From Novosphingobium panipatense (GTDB taxonomy: Bacteria > Pseudomonadota > Alphaproteobacteria > Sphingomonadales > Sphingomonadaceae): 38,930 nt of DNA. How positions within the stretch are numbered: position 1 is the stretch's first letter; every line of letters starts with the position of its first letter. Where the stretch lies: the NCBI RefSeq assembly GCF_002149965.1, contig NZ_MSQB01000038.1, positions 1-38,930 of the forward strand. Reading direction: 5' to 3'. The notes under the pieces were generated by a model. It was given only the letters and a program-made list of their open reading frames with translations, was not told where the DNA came from and made no database searches. Shown here piece by piece: positions 16,167 through 24,062 of this stretch. Made by a program: the position numbers and the translations under genes.

Positions 16167-17267
16167 ATGTCGCGTTATCGCCTGTTGCCGCGCCTTGTCA
16201 TGACTCTGGCGATCGTCGCGATCGGGGGCAGTGTCGTCGGGCGCGCGCAACAGGCAGGGGGTGGAGGCGATATGCAGGCAGGGGCACTGCGGGCGCTCTA
16301 TGCGGGAGGGCCGGAATCCTGGCCGCGACCGCGGCTGGGGGAGGGGGCTCGCTTCACCGAGTTCGGCCCGCTCCCCCGGCTCCCCGAGGCGACCGCGCGG
16401 GAGAAAGCCCTGGCCGCCATCGGCAAGCGGATGTTCGATGATCCGGCGCTTTCCCGTTCCGGGCAGATCGCCTGCGCCTCATGCCACAGCCCCGAACTGG
16501 GCATGGCGGACGGGCTGCGCACGGCCTTTGGCCACGACCGGCAGCGCGGGCGGCGCAATGCGCAGTCGCTCTATACTGCGGCCTGGATCACGCCGCTGTT
16601 CTGGGACGGTCGCGCTGCCAGTCTGGAAGAGCAGGCCATTCATCCCATGCTCGACGAGAAGGAAATGGCAGGCACAGCGCGGCTGGTGGAGCGGCGGCTC
16701 AATCGTGACGAAAACTATCGCAGCGCCTTCCGCGCGCTGGGCCTGCATCGCCGCCTGACCCAGCGCGATGCGGCGGAGGCGATCGCCGCTTTCGAACGGA
16801 CGCTGCGCCCGCCCCGCTCACGCTGGAGCCGGGTCATGGAGCAGGGCGTCTCGGTTCTCAGCGACCAGGAACTGCAAGGCCTTCACCTCTTCCGCACCAA
16901 GGCGGGCTGCGCAGCCTGTCATAACGGTCCCTTGCTGAGTGACGGGCAGTTTCACAATATCGGCATCAGTTTCTATGGCCGATCGCGCGAGGACCTCGGG
17001 CGCTATGAAGTGACGCATGATGCCGCTGACGTCGGCAGGTTTCGCACGCCGTCGCTGCTCGGCGTAAGCCGTACCACGCCCTACATGCACAACGGTCTCT
17101 TCCCGACGCTGGAAAACGTCGTCGCCCTCTACAATGGCGGCGGCGGACGGGATCGGACGAAGCGGCCGGGCGATGTGCCGCCGCCCGTGCCCGATCCGCT
17201 GGTGTCCAGGCTGGGCCTGACGCGCGAAGAGCAGGCGGCCTTGGCGGCGTTCCTCAGGACTCTTTGA
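16167..17267 (+). CDS. Di-haem cytochrome c peroxidase / MauG-family protein
   Basis: Periplasmic di-haem protein of the CcpA/MauG family (PF03150), 366 residues. An N-terminal hydrophobic segment (VMTLAIVAIGGSVVG) exports or anchors it. Two c-type haem sites are clear: CASCH at 103-107 and CAACH at 248-252. The family segments GKRMFDDPALSRSG, NAQSLYTAAW, FWDGRAASLEEQA and RTPSLLGVSRTTPYMHNGLF are intact, the last containing a likely axial Met/His region. ATG 16167 is 7 bases past the receptor stop. It could reduce peroxide or oxidatively modify a peptide or protein as MauG and MbnH do; the receptor pairing favours a role in metal or natural-product uptake. Its 3' end overlaps the convergent small membrane gene by 14 bp. 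Confidence 0.88.
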   Translation: MSRYRLLPRLVMTLAIVAIGGSVVGRAQQAGGGGDMQAGALRALYAGGPESWPRPRLGEGARFTEFGPLPRLPEATAREKALAAIGKRMFDDPALSRSGQIACASCHSPELGMADGLRTAFGHDRQRGRRNAQSLYTAAWITPLFWDGRAASLEEQAIHPMLDEKEMAGTARLVERRLNRDENYRSAFRALGLHRRLTQRDAAEAIAAFERTLRPPRSRWSRVMEQGVSVLSDQELQGLHLFRTKAGCAACHNGPLLSDGQFHNIGISFYGRSREDLGRYEVTHDAADVGRFRTPSLLGVSRTTPYMHNGLFPTLENVVALYNGGGGRDRTKRPGDVPPPVPDPLVSRLGLTREEQAALAAFLRTL

Positions 17268-17616
17268 GGCGGCGTCTAGCCAGGAGATAGACGAGGGGAG
17301 GCGGCAGGATCGCGATGGCGGCGAACCATCCGGCCGGGTCGATGAAGCCGAACAGCAGGCCGAACAGGCCGGGAATGATCGCCAGACCGTTGAGCATGGC
17401 TTGGAGGAGCGAATTCGTTCGCATCGGGCACAGGACGCGGGCGATATTGGCGATCCACAAAAGCGTCAGAAGCGCGAAGAGGGAGACCAGCACTGGCTCC
17501 GGCGCATTTCCCTGGTAAAGATGCAGCCGGATCAGGTTGATGACCCCTGCGAGGCTGAACAGCGCATAGGCACCGTTGACGGACAGGGCCAGGATTTCCG
17601 GCCAGCGCAATCTCAT
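17254..17616 (-). CDS. Small integral membrane protein, function unknown
   Basis: 120 residues with three or four predicted membrane spans: about 9-29 (LALSVNGAYALFSLAGVINL), 42-62, 70-90 and 95-112. It ends with a basic tail (ARRRLKES). No family is recognised. AAGGA lies 6 bases before the ATG, supporting it as real. Only 55 bp separate its start from tonB on the other strand, and that gap contains a Fur-like operator, so the two are probably derepressed together. A role in energising or assembling the transport system is only a guess from position. Confidence 0.65.
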   Translation of the reverse strand: MRLRWPEILALSVNGAYALFSLAGVINLIRLHLYQGNAPEPVLVSLFALLTLLWIANIARVLCPMRTNSLLQAMLNGLAIIPGLFGLLFGFIDPAGWFAAIAILPPPLVYLLARRRLKES

Positions 17617-17633
17617 CCGAATTCCTTATATGC

Positions 17634-17654
17634 TATTGCGATACGATAGCAATA
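17634..17654. promoter_or_regulatory. Fur-like operator between the membrane-protein gene and tonB
   Basis: TATTGC-N9-GCAATA, the same arrangement and spacing as at 13607-13627, and 17 of 21 positions match that site. It fills most of the 55-bp divergent gap, so a bound repressor would block both promoters. Family assignment is inferred. Confidence 0.5.
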
Positions 17655-17671
17655 AAGCTAGGCGCGCCGCA

Positions 17672-18409
17672 ATGGTTTCGTCTCGTTCCCTCTCTTTCCT
17701 ACTGGCTGGTGCGGTTCATGCGGCGGTTCTGGCGCTGGCCTGGGCGGTTTTCGATGCCGGTCGCTCGGCCGGGCCGGGGGGTGAAACCGTGGTGGCATTC
17801 CGCGCCGTAGATGTCTCGGCGCCGACACAGGCACGGGAAACGCAGCCGGGTCGGGACGAGAAGCGCGAACAGGTCGCGGCTTCGGCATCGGCTGCCATGG
17901 CCCCACCGGTCGTCCGGCCGCAGATGTCGCTATCCCCGGCGCCGCCAACCTTGCTGCGCCTGTCCGACAATGCCCTGCCCGTCCCGGTCACGCCTGTCGC
18001 CTTGGCGCCGGGCAGGTCGCTCTCCGAACCTGCGGCAGGCAGTGCTATCGGTGACAGTACGCAAGACGGACATACCGCCGCTCCGCCTCGCGCCGCCTCC
18101 GCCGCTGCGACTGCCCAAGGGGAGGACGTCTACGCCCGCCGGGTCTTTGCATGGATCGCCCGCCACAAGGGCTATCCGGCCCGCCTTGCCCGCGAGGGAA
18201 AAGAAGGCACGGTGCTGGTGCGGTTGCTGATCGACGAAAGGGGCCGCCTCGAACTGGCGGAACTGGTGCGCAGCAGCGGCCATATCGCGCTGGACCGGCT
18301 GGCGCTGGAGCAGATCCGCGAGGCCATTCCCTACCCAAGGCCACCGCGGGGGGCGTCGATGGGCAAGCGCCAGTTCCTGGTGCCGATGAGCTACCGGCTG
18401 AACGGCTGA
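17672..18409 (+). CDS. tonB: TonB-family energy-transducing protein
   Basis: Couples the inner-membrane proton motive force to outer-membrane receptors. The 245-residue protein has an N-terminal signal anchor (LSFLLAGAVHAAVLALAWAVF, about residues 7-27). A proline/alanine-rich periplasmic linker follows, less repetitive than in E. coli. The C-terminal TonB domain (about 160-245) carries YPARLAREGKEGTVLVRLLI, then LDRLALEQIREAIPYPRPP. ATG 17672 is chosen because the anchor begins there; the open frame extends 96 bases further upstream into the divergent gene. No exbB or exbD is adjacent, so it must share ExbBD encoded elsewhere. It stands between two receptor genes and behind a Fur-like box, so it is probably a dedicated iron-responsive TonB. 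Confidence 0.87.
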   Translation: MVSSRSLSFLLAGAVHAAVLALAWAVFDAGRSAGPGGETVVAFRAVDVSAPTQARETQPGRDEKREQVAASASAAMAPPVVRPQMSLSPAPPTLLRLSDNALPVPVTPVALAPGRSLSEPAAGSAIGDSTQDGHTAAPPRAASAAATAQGEDVYARRVFAWIARHKGYPARLAREGKEGTVLVRLLIDERGRLELAELVRSSGHIALDRLALEQIREAIPYPRPPRGASMGKRQFLVPMSYRLNG

Positions 18410-18489
18410 TCGCCAGATATATTTCTGGTACGTTGCCCGATCTCGCGATCACATTTGCTATACCGCGAACTTGGCGATCAACTATCGTG

Positions 18490-18501
18490 ATGTTGCAACA
18501 T
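18490..18501. promoter_or_regulatory. Perfect 12-bp palindrome upstream of the siderophore receptor
   Basis: ATGTTGCAACAT, flanked by TG and ATCA so that the palindrome extends imperfectly. It is about 91 bases before the receptor ATG and contains the TTGCAA half-element seen in the Fur-like sites at 13607 and 24014. It may be an iron-responsive operator, but it does not align with those sites without a gap. Confidence 0.3.
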
Positions 18502-18591
18502 ATCATTGACTCGCCCGAATTGCCCTGACAGAGGTCCGCCCCGTCAAGGGTAAGGGTGCCCGGACAAGTCCAGATGCTTCCGGGGGTCGCC

Positions 18592-20760
18592 ATGCTTCAT
18601 ATCTTCAAGAACGGCCGGCTGTTGGCCGGAACCCTGCCTTTCGCCCTGGCGACGGCACCGTTTCCCGCGAGCGCTGAGGCACTTGGCGAAAGCGAGGAAG
18701 GCGCAGCGGAGGAACGCGGCGAAGCGATCACCGTAACCGGGGTGCGCCAGGCCTATCGCGGCAACTTCGCGGTTTCGGAAATTCCGCAGTCGATCAGCGA
18801 GATCGATGCGAAAGTTCTCGAACAGAACGGCATTCAGCGCCTGGCCGACGCGCTGGACCTCAATGCCTCGGTCGTCCGGCAGAACACGCTGGGCGGCCTG
18901 TGGGATGCCTTCGCGATCCGCGGCTTCACGGGCGACGAGAATATGCCGAGCGGCTATCTCGTCAACGGCTTCAACGGTGGGCGCGGTTTCGGTGGGCAGC
19001 GCGATACGGCGGGGATCGAGCGGGTCGAAGTGCTGAAAGGCCCCGCGGCGGCACTGATCGGACGCGGCGAGCCGGGCGGCACGATCAACCTCGTCACCAA
19101 GCAGGCCGAACTCGGCCGCAGTTTCGGCACGGCGGCGATCCAGTACGGCAGCTGGGACCGCGTGCGCGGCGAGGCCGACGTCAATCTGGCCGTGACCGGC
19201 GGCCTGACCGTGCGCCTGATCGGCTATACCGAGGATGGCGATACCTTCCGCGATCACGTCCACCAGACCCGCTGGGGTTTCCTGCCTTCGATCGGCCTTG
19301 CCCTCGGGCCTGACACGCGCCTGACTTACGATCTGGAAAAGACCCGCGTCTCGGTGCCGTTCGATCGCGGCATCGTGGTGCTGGACGGCAATTTCGACAC
19401 CGTGCCCCGCTCGCGCTTCCTGGGTGAGCCGGGAGACGGCGATACCGTCGCCCGCGCCGAAGGGCACCAGCTGCGCCTCGACCATCAGTTCAGCGACCGC
19501 TGGAGCCTGCTGGTGGGCGGCAGCATCCGCGACACCCTGCTGACCGGATTTTCGTCCGACGCAGAGACGGCGGCCTCGCGTCAGGCGCTCTATACCGATG
19601 GCCGCTCGCTTTCGCGCCAGCGCCGTTCGCGCCGTTACGATGCGCGGCACTATGCCATTCGCGCGGAACTCGCGGGCGAGTTCGAGACCGGCGCCTTCAG
19701 GCACAGGGTGCTGATCGGCGCGGACTACGACAACTTCGACTACAAGCAGCTGTTCCTGCGCTTCCGTCCGCCTGCCCTCAGCACCAACCCCTCGGAGCAG
19801 CAGGGCTACGTCATCGATATCAACAATCCGGTCTATGGCCGCTTCCCGCTGCCGATCGGCCCGGCGATGATGGACCGTACCGACCGCCAGCGTTCCATCG
19901 GCGCCTATGTGCAGGATCAGATCGAGATCACCGACCGGCTTCAGGTGCGCATCGGCGGTCGCTTCGATCACCTGACGCTGGAAACCGACAATCGCCTGAC
20001 CAGCCAGAACAGCCGCCGCACGCGCAGCCGCTTCAGCCCGCAGGCCGGCATGGTCTATGAACTGAGCGATCCGGTGACGCTCTATGCGGCCTATGGCCAG
20101 GGCTTCCGGGCCAATGTCGGCACGGATGTCAGCGGCAATATCTTCGATCCCGAGCAGAGCGAGTCCCTTGAGGCCGGCGTCAAGCTGAGCCTGCTCGGCG
20201 GGGCGATCACGGGCACCTTGTCCGCCTTCCAGCTCACCAACAACAACGTCCTGGCCACCGATCCCGATGCGCCCGGCTTCTCGCTGGCGATCGGCAAGGC
20301 GCGCAGCCGCGGCGCCGAACTCGATCTCGCGGGGACGCTGCCCGGCCGTGTCGAGGTGCTGGTGAGCTATGCCTATGTCGATGCGGAATCGCGTTCGGAG
20401 ATGGTGGACCCCAACACCTCGTTCGCGCTGCGGCCCGGCGATGCGCTGGTGAACATTCCCAAGCACAATCTCAACATGCAGGTCGCCAGGACTTTTGCAT
20501 TCGGCGAGCGCGAGGCACAGATCGGTGCAGGCGTGCAATACGTCGGCAAGCGCCGGGGCGAAACCGGCAGCGATTTCATGCTGCCTGCGCACACGCTGTT
20601 CCGGGTGTTCGGCAAGGTGGACCTGATCGAGAACGTGGAACTCTTCGGATCGATCACCAATCTGTTCGACAAGCACTGGTACGCCAACAGCTATTCGCCG
20701 CTCTGGGTCACGCCGGGCGCGCCGCGTACCGGCACGATCGGCCTGCGCGCCAAGTTCTGA
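18592..20760 (+). CDS. TonB-dependent siderophore receptor
   Basis: Outer-membrane importer of ferric siderophores, about 722 residues from ATG 18592. The signal peptide ends near PASAEA. A TonB-box-like ITVTGVRQ precedes the plug, which has the siderophore-receptor pattern (TIGR01783): IPQSISEIDAKVLEQNG, FAIRGFTG, then GIERVEVLKGPAAALIGRG and EPGGTINLVTKQA. The barrel closes with GTIGLRAKF. The start is a choice among GTG 18556, ATG 18574 and ATG 18592; the last has GGGGG five bases upstream and opens on the signal peptide. An M14 carboxypeptidase follows after 18 bp. The plug gap contains no metal-chelate signature that I can read, so the siderophore class is unknown. Confidence 0.92.
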   Translation: MLHIFKNGRLLAGTLPFALATAPFPASAEALGESEEGAAEERGEAITVTGVRQAYRGNFAVSEIPQSISEIDAKVLEQNGIQRLADALDLNASVVRQNTLGGLWDAFAIRGFTGDENMPSGYLVNGFNGGRGFGGQRDTAGIERVEVLKGPAAALIGRGEPGGTINLVTKQAELGRSFGTAAIQYGSWDRVRGEADVNLAVTGGLTVRLIGYTEDGDTFRDHVHQTRWGFLPSIGLALGPDTRLTYDLEKTRVSVPFDRGIVVLDGNFDTVPRSRFLGEPGDGDTVARAEGHQLRLDHQFSDRWSLLVGGSIRDTLLTGFSSDAETAASRQALYTDGRSLSRQRRSRRYDARHYAIRAELAGEFETGAFRHRVLIGADYDNFDYKQLFLRFRPPALSTNPSEQQGYVIDINNPVYGRFPLPIGPAMMDRTDRQRSIGAYVQDQIEITDRLQVRIGGRFDHLTLETDNRLTSQNSRRTRSRFSPQAGMVYELSDPVTLYAAYGQGFRANVGTDVSGNIFDPEQSESLEAGVKLSLLGGAITGTLSAFQLTNNNVLATDPDAPGFSLAIGKARSRGAELDLAGTLPGRVEVLVSYAYVDAESRSEMVDPNTSFALRPGDALVNIPKHNLNMQVARTFAFGEREAQIGAGVQYVGKRRGETGSDFMLPAHTLFRVFGKVDLIENVELFGSITNLFDKHWYANSYSPLWVTPGAPRTGTIGLRAKF

Positions 20761-20778
20761 CGATCACGGGAATTGTTC

Positions 20779-22566
20779 ATGCTGAAATCCGGTTCGACCG
20801 CCGCCGCTCTCGCATCGGTCCTGCTTGCCAAGGCCGCCTTTGCGGCAGTGCCGCCGCCGCCTGCGGTGCTGCCGCCTGTCTTGCCTTGGTCGGGCAAGAG
20901 CGAGAAGCTGATCGCAGCGGCAGGCGATCCATGGATCACGCCCGCCGAGGCAGCCGATTTCGAGACGAGCCCGCGCTATGAGGAAGTGCGGGCCTGGCTT
21001 GAGCGGCTCGACAAGGTCTCGCCGCTGGTCACGGTCGAGACTTTCGGCAAGACCGCCGAAGGCCGCGATCTGCTCATGGTGCGGGCGAGCAAGGGCGGCG
21101 CGAACAAGCCGGTGGTGCTGGTTCAGGCGGGCATCCATTCCGGCGAGATAGACGGCAAGGATGCCGGGCTCATGCTGCTGCGGGACATCGCGCTTCGCGG
21201 TAAGGACGGCCTGCTGGACAAGGTCGATTTCGTCTTCGTGCCGATACTCAACATCGATGGGCACGAGCATTCCAGCCCCTGGAACTTCCTTCACGTGCGC
21301 GGCCCCGCGTCCAGGGGAATCGAGGGCAATGCGCGCGACGTCAACCTCAACCGCGATTATTCCAAGCTGGACACGCCGGAAATCCGCGCGATGGTGGCGC
21401 TGCTGCGCCGCCTAGACCCGGTGCTCTACATCGACTGCCACGTCAGCGGCGGCTTCGACATGCAGTATGACGTGACCTACACGTACGCAGGGTGGGGCAA
21501 GTATGCGCGCCACCGCGCCACGGCGGACTGGCTGGAGCAGCGCTTCGGCCCCACCGTGCAGTCGGCGCTGAAAAGTGCCGGGCACATCCCGACGATCTAT
21601 CCCAGCCCCGTCGATACGCGAGCACCGGAAAAGGGTATACGCTACAGCCCGGAAGGGCCGCGTTACTCGACCGGCTACGGCGATTTCATCTCCGTGCCGA
21701 CGGTGCTGGTCGAGAACCACATGCTCAAGCCCTATCGCCAGCGCGTGCTGGGCACATATGTCCTGCTAGAAGCGGCGCTCAAGCTGGCCGCGCAGGATGC
21801 CGGGAAGATCGCGCAGGCGAAGGCGGCAGATCGCGCCACGCGCCCGCAAGGCCTGCTGACGCGCTGGAAGCCCGCCGAGGCACCGATCGGCTGGGTGGAA
21901 CAGTTCAAGGGCGTCGCCTTCGATACCTATCGCTCCGCTGCGACCGGCCGTATGGAGCAGCGCTGGACCGGGCGGCGGGTATCGTTCCGCATGCCGATCG
22001 TCGGGCAGGACGCGGTCGAGACGGTCGCTTTGCCCAAGGCCTGGCTGATCCCGGCCGCACAAGTCGAAGTGATCGAGAAGCTGCGCCTGCACGGGATCGC
22101 ATTCGAGAGGGTTTCCGCACCGCGCACCCTGACGATCGACGAAGTGCGCCTGCACGATGTGAAGCTGGCGAAAGCGCATGATGGCCGCATCCCGCTGGAG
22201 GCTCGCTTCGAGCACCTCCGCGCGGAACGGGAAATCCCCGCGGGCACGATCCGCGTCCCTTCCGATCAGCCGCTCGGCCTGCTTGCCGCAGCCTTGCTGG
22301 AGCCCGAGAGCCAGGACAGCTTCCTCGCCTGGGGCCTGTTTCCCGAAGTCCTGTCGGCACCGGCCGGAACCGAGGATTTCGTGATTGCGCCAATTCTCGA
22401 TGCCCGGCTGACCGACGACGCGGAACTGCGCGCGGAGTTCCAGGCGAAACTTGCCGGAGAACCGGAATTCGCCGCAGACCCGAAGGCGCGCATCGCCTGG
22501 CTGTCCGCTCGCTTGCCCTACCGCGATCCCTTCAGCGGCCTCTATCCTGTGAAGCGGGAACTCTGA
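20779..22566 (+). CDS. M14-family zinc carboxypeptidase, periplasmic
   Basis: Exported zinc peptidase, 595 residues. The signal peptide ends near AAFA. The M14 site is complete: zinc ligands His120 and Glu123 (AGIHSGEIDG), substrate-binding NLNRDY, third ligand His in YIDCHVSGG (about residue 221) and catalytic Glu in VENHMLKPYRQR (about 312). About 250 residues follow the catalytic domain, a long C-terminal extension typical of the larger M14 proteins in this lineage. ATG 20779 has GGGA upstream; TTG 20773 is less likely. It is 18 bp behind the siderophore receptor, so it probably acts on the imported peptide chelate or on peptides in the periplasm. It ends 8 bp from the convergent MFS gene. 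Confidence 0.9.
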   Translation: MLKSGSTAAALASVLLAKAAFAAVPPPPAVLPPVLPWSGKSEKLIAAAGDPWITPAEAADFETSPRYEEVRAWLERLDKVSPLVTVETFGKTAEGRDLLMVRASKGGANKPVVLVQAGIHSGEIDGKDAGLMLLRDIALRGKDGLLDKVDFVFVPILNIDGHEHSSPWNFLHVRGPASRGIEGNARDVNLNRDYSKLDTPEIRAMVALLRRLDPVLYIDCHVSGGFDMQYDVTYTYAGWGKYARHRATADWLEQRFGPTVQSALKSAGHIPTIYPSPVDTRAPEKGIRYSPEGPRYSTGYGDFISVPTVLVENHMLKPYRQRVLGTYVLLEAALKLAAQDAGKIAQAKAADRATRPQGLLTRWKPAEAPIGWVEQFKGVAFDTYRSAATGRMEQRWTGRRVSFRMPIVGQDAVETVALPKAWLIPAAQVEVIEKLRLHGIAFERVSAPRTLTIDEVRLHDVKLAKAHDGRIPLEARFEHLRAEREIPAGTIRVPSDQPLGLLAAALLEPESQDSFLAWGLFPEVLSAPAGTEDFVIAPILDARLTDDAELRAEFQAKLAGEPEFAADPKARIAWLSARLPYRDPFSGLYPVKREL

Positions 22567-22574
22567 AGCGGGCC

Positions 22575-23915
22575 TCAGCCTCTGTTGTGGGCGGCTTCCT
22601 GAACGGCGGGATTGCCGTCGGCGGCCCCAGTCTGCCGCAGTACGGATCTGATCGCGCAGGCCGCCGACAGGGTCAGCGCGGGAATTGCCGTGACCGATAT
22701 GGCCTTGAGCAGCGCGCCGCCCAGCATCAGGTCGGAGAGCAGGCCTGCGATCAGCGGCCCGATGGCGCAGAACACGGAGACCACGAAACTCCATATCGCA
22801 AAACTTCGCGCGCGCAGTGACGCGGGGGTCAGGTCCTGGAGCATGGTGGGCACCAGCGCATTGGCCGTGCACGTGAGAAAGAGGAAGAGCACGACGGCCG
22901 ACAGCGCGCGATCGAGCGTCGCCGAGGACATGAGCAGAAGCGTGCAGGGGATGGCTGCCGCCGCGCCCAGACCCATGATCAGTGGACGGGCGGCAAGCCC
23001 CATTCGCCGCCGGAGCAACCGGTCAAGCATCCCGGCGACCGGCAGGCAGCCGATGCTGGTGGCCAGCGTGACCAGCCCCAGCGCATGACCGATCTCGGCA
23101 AGGCCGGTGCCGAAGCGGCGTTGCAGGGCCATGGCGATCAGCGGATTGAGCGCCTGGACCGCGATCATCAGGCTTCCGGCCACGCCGACGAACAGGCCTA
23201 CCGCCTGCCAGCGCTCACGCAGGAAAGCGCCCAGGGATACGTTCGTCTCGACGTCCATGGCGGCGATGTGCCGCGGCGGATCGGATGCCAGAAAGCCGAG
23301 GGCGAGCAGAGGCAGGCCAGCGAAGGCCAGGAGCGTCATGGCTTTCCGCCAGGGTTCGAGGGTGCCGGGAATGACGCTCTGCGCAGCAGTGACGAGGGAA
23401 TCGCCGAAGTAGTATCCGGCACTCGAACCCGCCGCCATCAATGCCGCGAATACGAGATTGGCGGCAACGCGGTGGCGCTCCGGCGCGAGGTCCGGGATCA
23501 GCGAATAGACGATCGGGATCATTGCGAACTCGGTAACGCCCGATGCCGCACGGCCGATGAAGAACAGCGGAAAGTCCGGGGCAAGCGCGCTCAGGATCAT
23601 CAGCAGGATCCAGGCCATGATGAGCCCGAGCAATACGCGCTTGCGCGAATGGCGATCGGCCAGACGGGCCACCGGTACGGCAACCGCGCTGCCGACAAGC
23701 ACGCCCGCCAGCCCCTGAAGGGCGCCGACCGTTGCGTCGCTGACGGCAAAACTGTCCTGGATCGCGGAAAGGACTATCGCCTGAAGGCCGCGGTCGCTCA
23801 TCTGCACACCGGCAGTCAGGCCGAGGAAGCCGACGGTGAACAGCGCGCGGGCGGACCATTCGGAGGGCGAGGACAAGCCGCCTGCAGTCGACACCTGCGC
23901 ACCTGCAACTGCCAT
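22575..23915 (-). CDS. Major facilitator superfamily transporter
   Basis: Inner-membrane secondary transporter, 446 residues with about twelve spans. The MFS motif between spans 2 and 3 is present (VARLADRHSRKRVLLGL). Span 1 (LFTVGFLGLTAGVQMSDRGL) and the GRAASGVTEFAMIPIVYSLI segment resemble the spinster/sugar-phosphate-like branch common in sphingomonads. AGGAG lies 7 bases before ATG 23915. A Fur-like operator lies about 100 bases upstream and the siderophore receptor unit is convergent with it. Export or uptake of a siderophore or its breakdown product is therefore a reasonable inference; substrate identity cannot be read. Confidence 0.87.
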   Translation of the reverse strand: MAVAGAQVSTAGGLSSPSEWSARALFTVGFLGLTAGVQMSDRGLQAIVLSAIQDSFAVSDATVGALQGLAGVLVGSAVAVPVARLADRHSRKRVLLGLIMAWILLMILSALAPDFPLFFIGRAASGVTEFAMIPIVYSLIPDLAPERHRVAANLVFAALMAAGSSAGYYFGDSLVTAAQSVIPGTLEPWRKAMTLLAFAGLPLLALGFLASDPPRHIAAMDVETNVSLGAFLRERWQAVGLFVGVAGSLMIAVQALNPLIAMALQRRFGTGLAEIGHALGLVTLATSIGCLPVAGMLDRLLRRRMGLAARPLIMGLGAAAAIPCTLLLMSSATLDRALSAVVLFLFLTCTANALVPTMLQDLTPASLRARSFAIWSFVVSVFCAIGPLIAGLLSDLMLGGALLKAISVTAIPALTLSAACAIRSVLRQTGAADGNPAVQEAAHNRG

Positions 23916-24013
23916 CGCATGGCTCCTGCCTGGAGAACATCACGGCCCTGATGTTCGAACGTCCGACTTCCCCCTGAAATCGGTTGCAGCACCATTGCGG
24001 CAAGCCTTGCCTG

Positions 24014-24034
24014 TTGCAAGTGATTCTCACTCGC
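24014..24034. promoter_or_regulatory. Fur-like operator upstream of the MFS transporter
   Basis: On the minus strand it reads with a core TGAGAATCA, matching the classical E. coli-type Fur box at about 13 of 19 positions. On the plus strand it matches the reverse complement of the site at 13607-13627 at 16 of 21 positions. It lies 99-119 bases before the MFS start codon, in the 147-bp gap after the RES gene. Iron control of the MFS gene is inferred. Confidence 0.5.
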
Positions 24035-24062
24035 GTTGCTTTGGGCGTAAAGGGCGGCGGCG

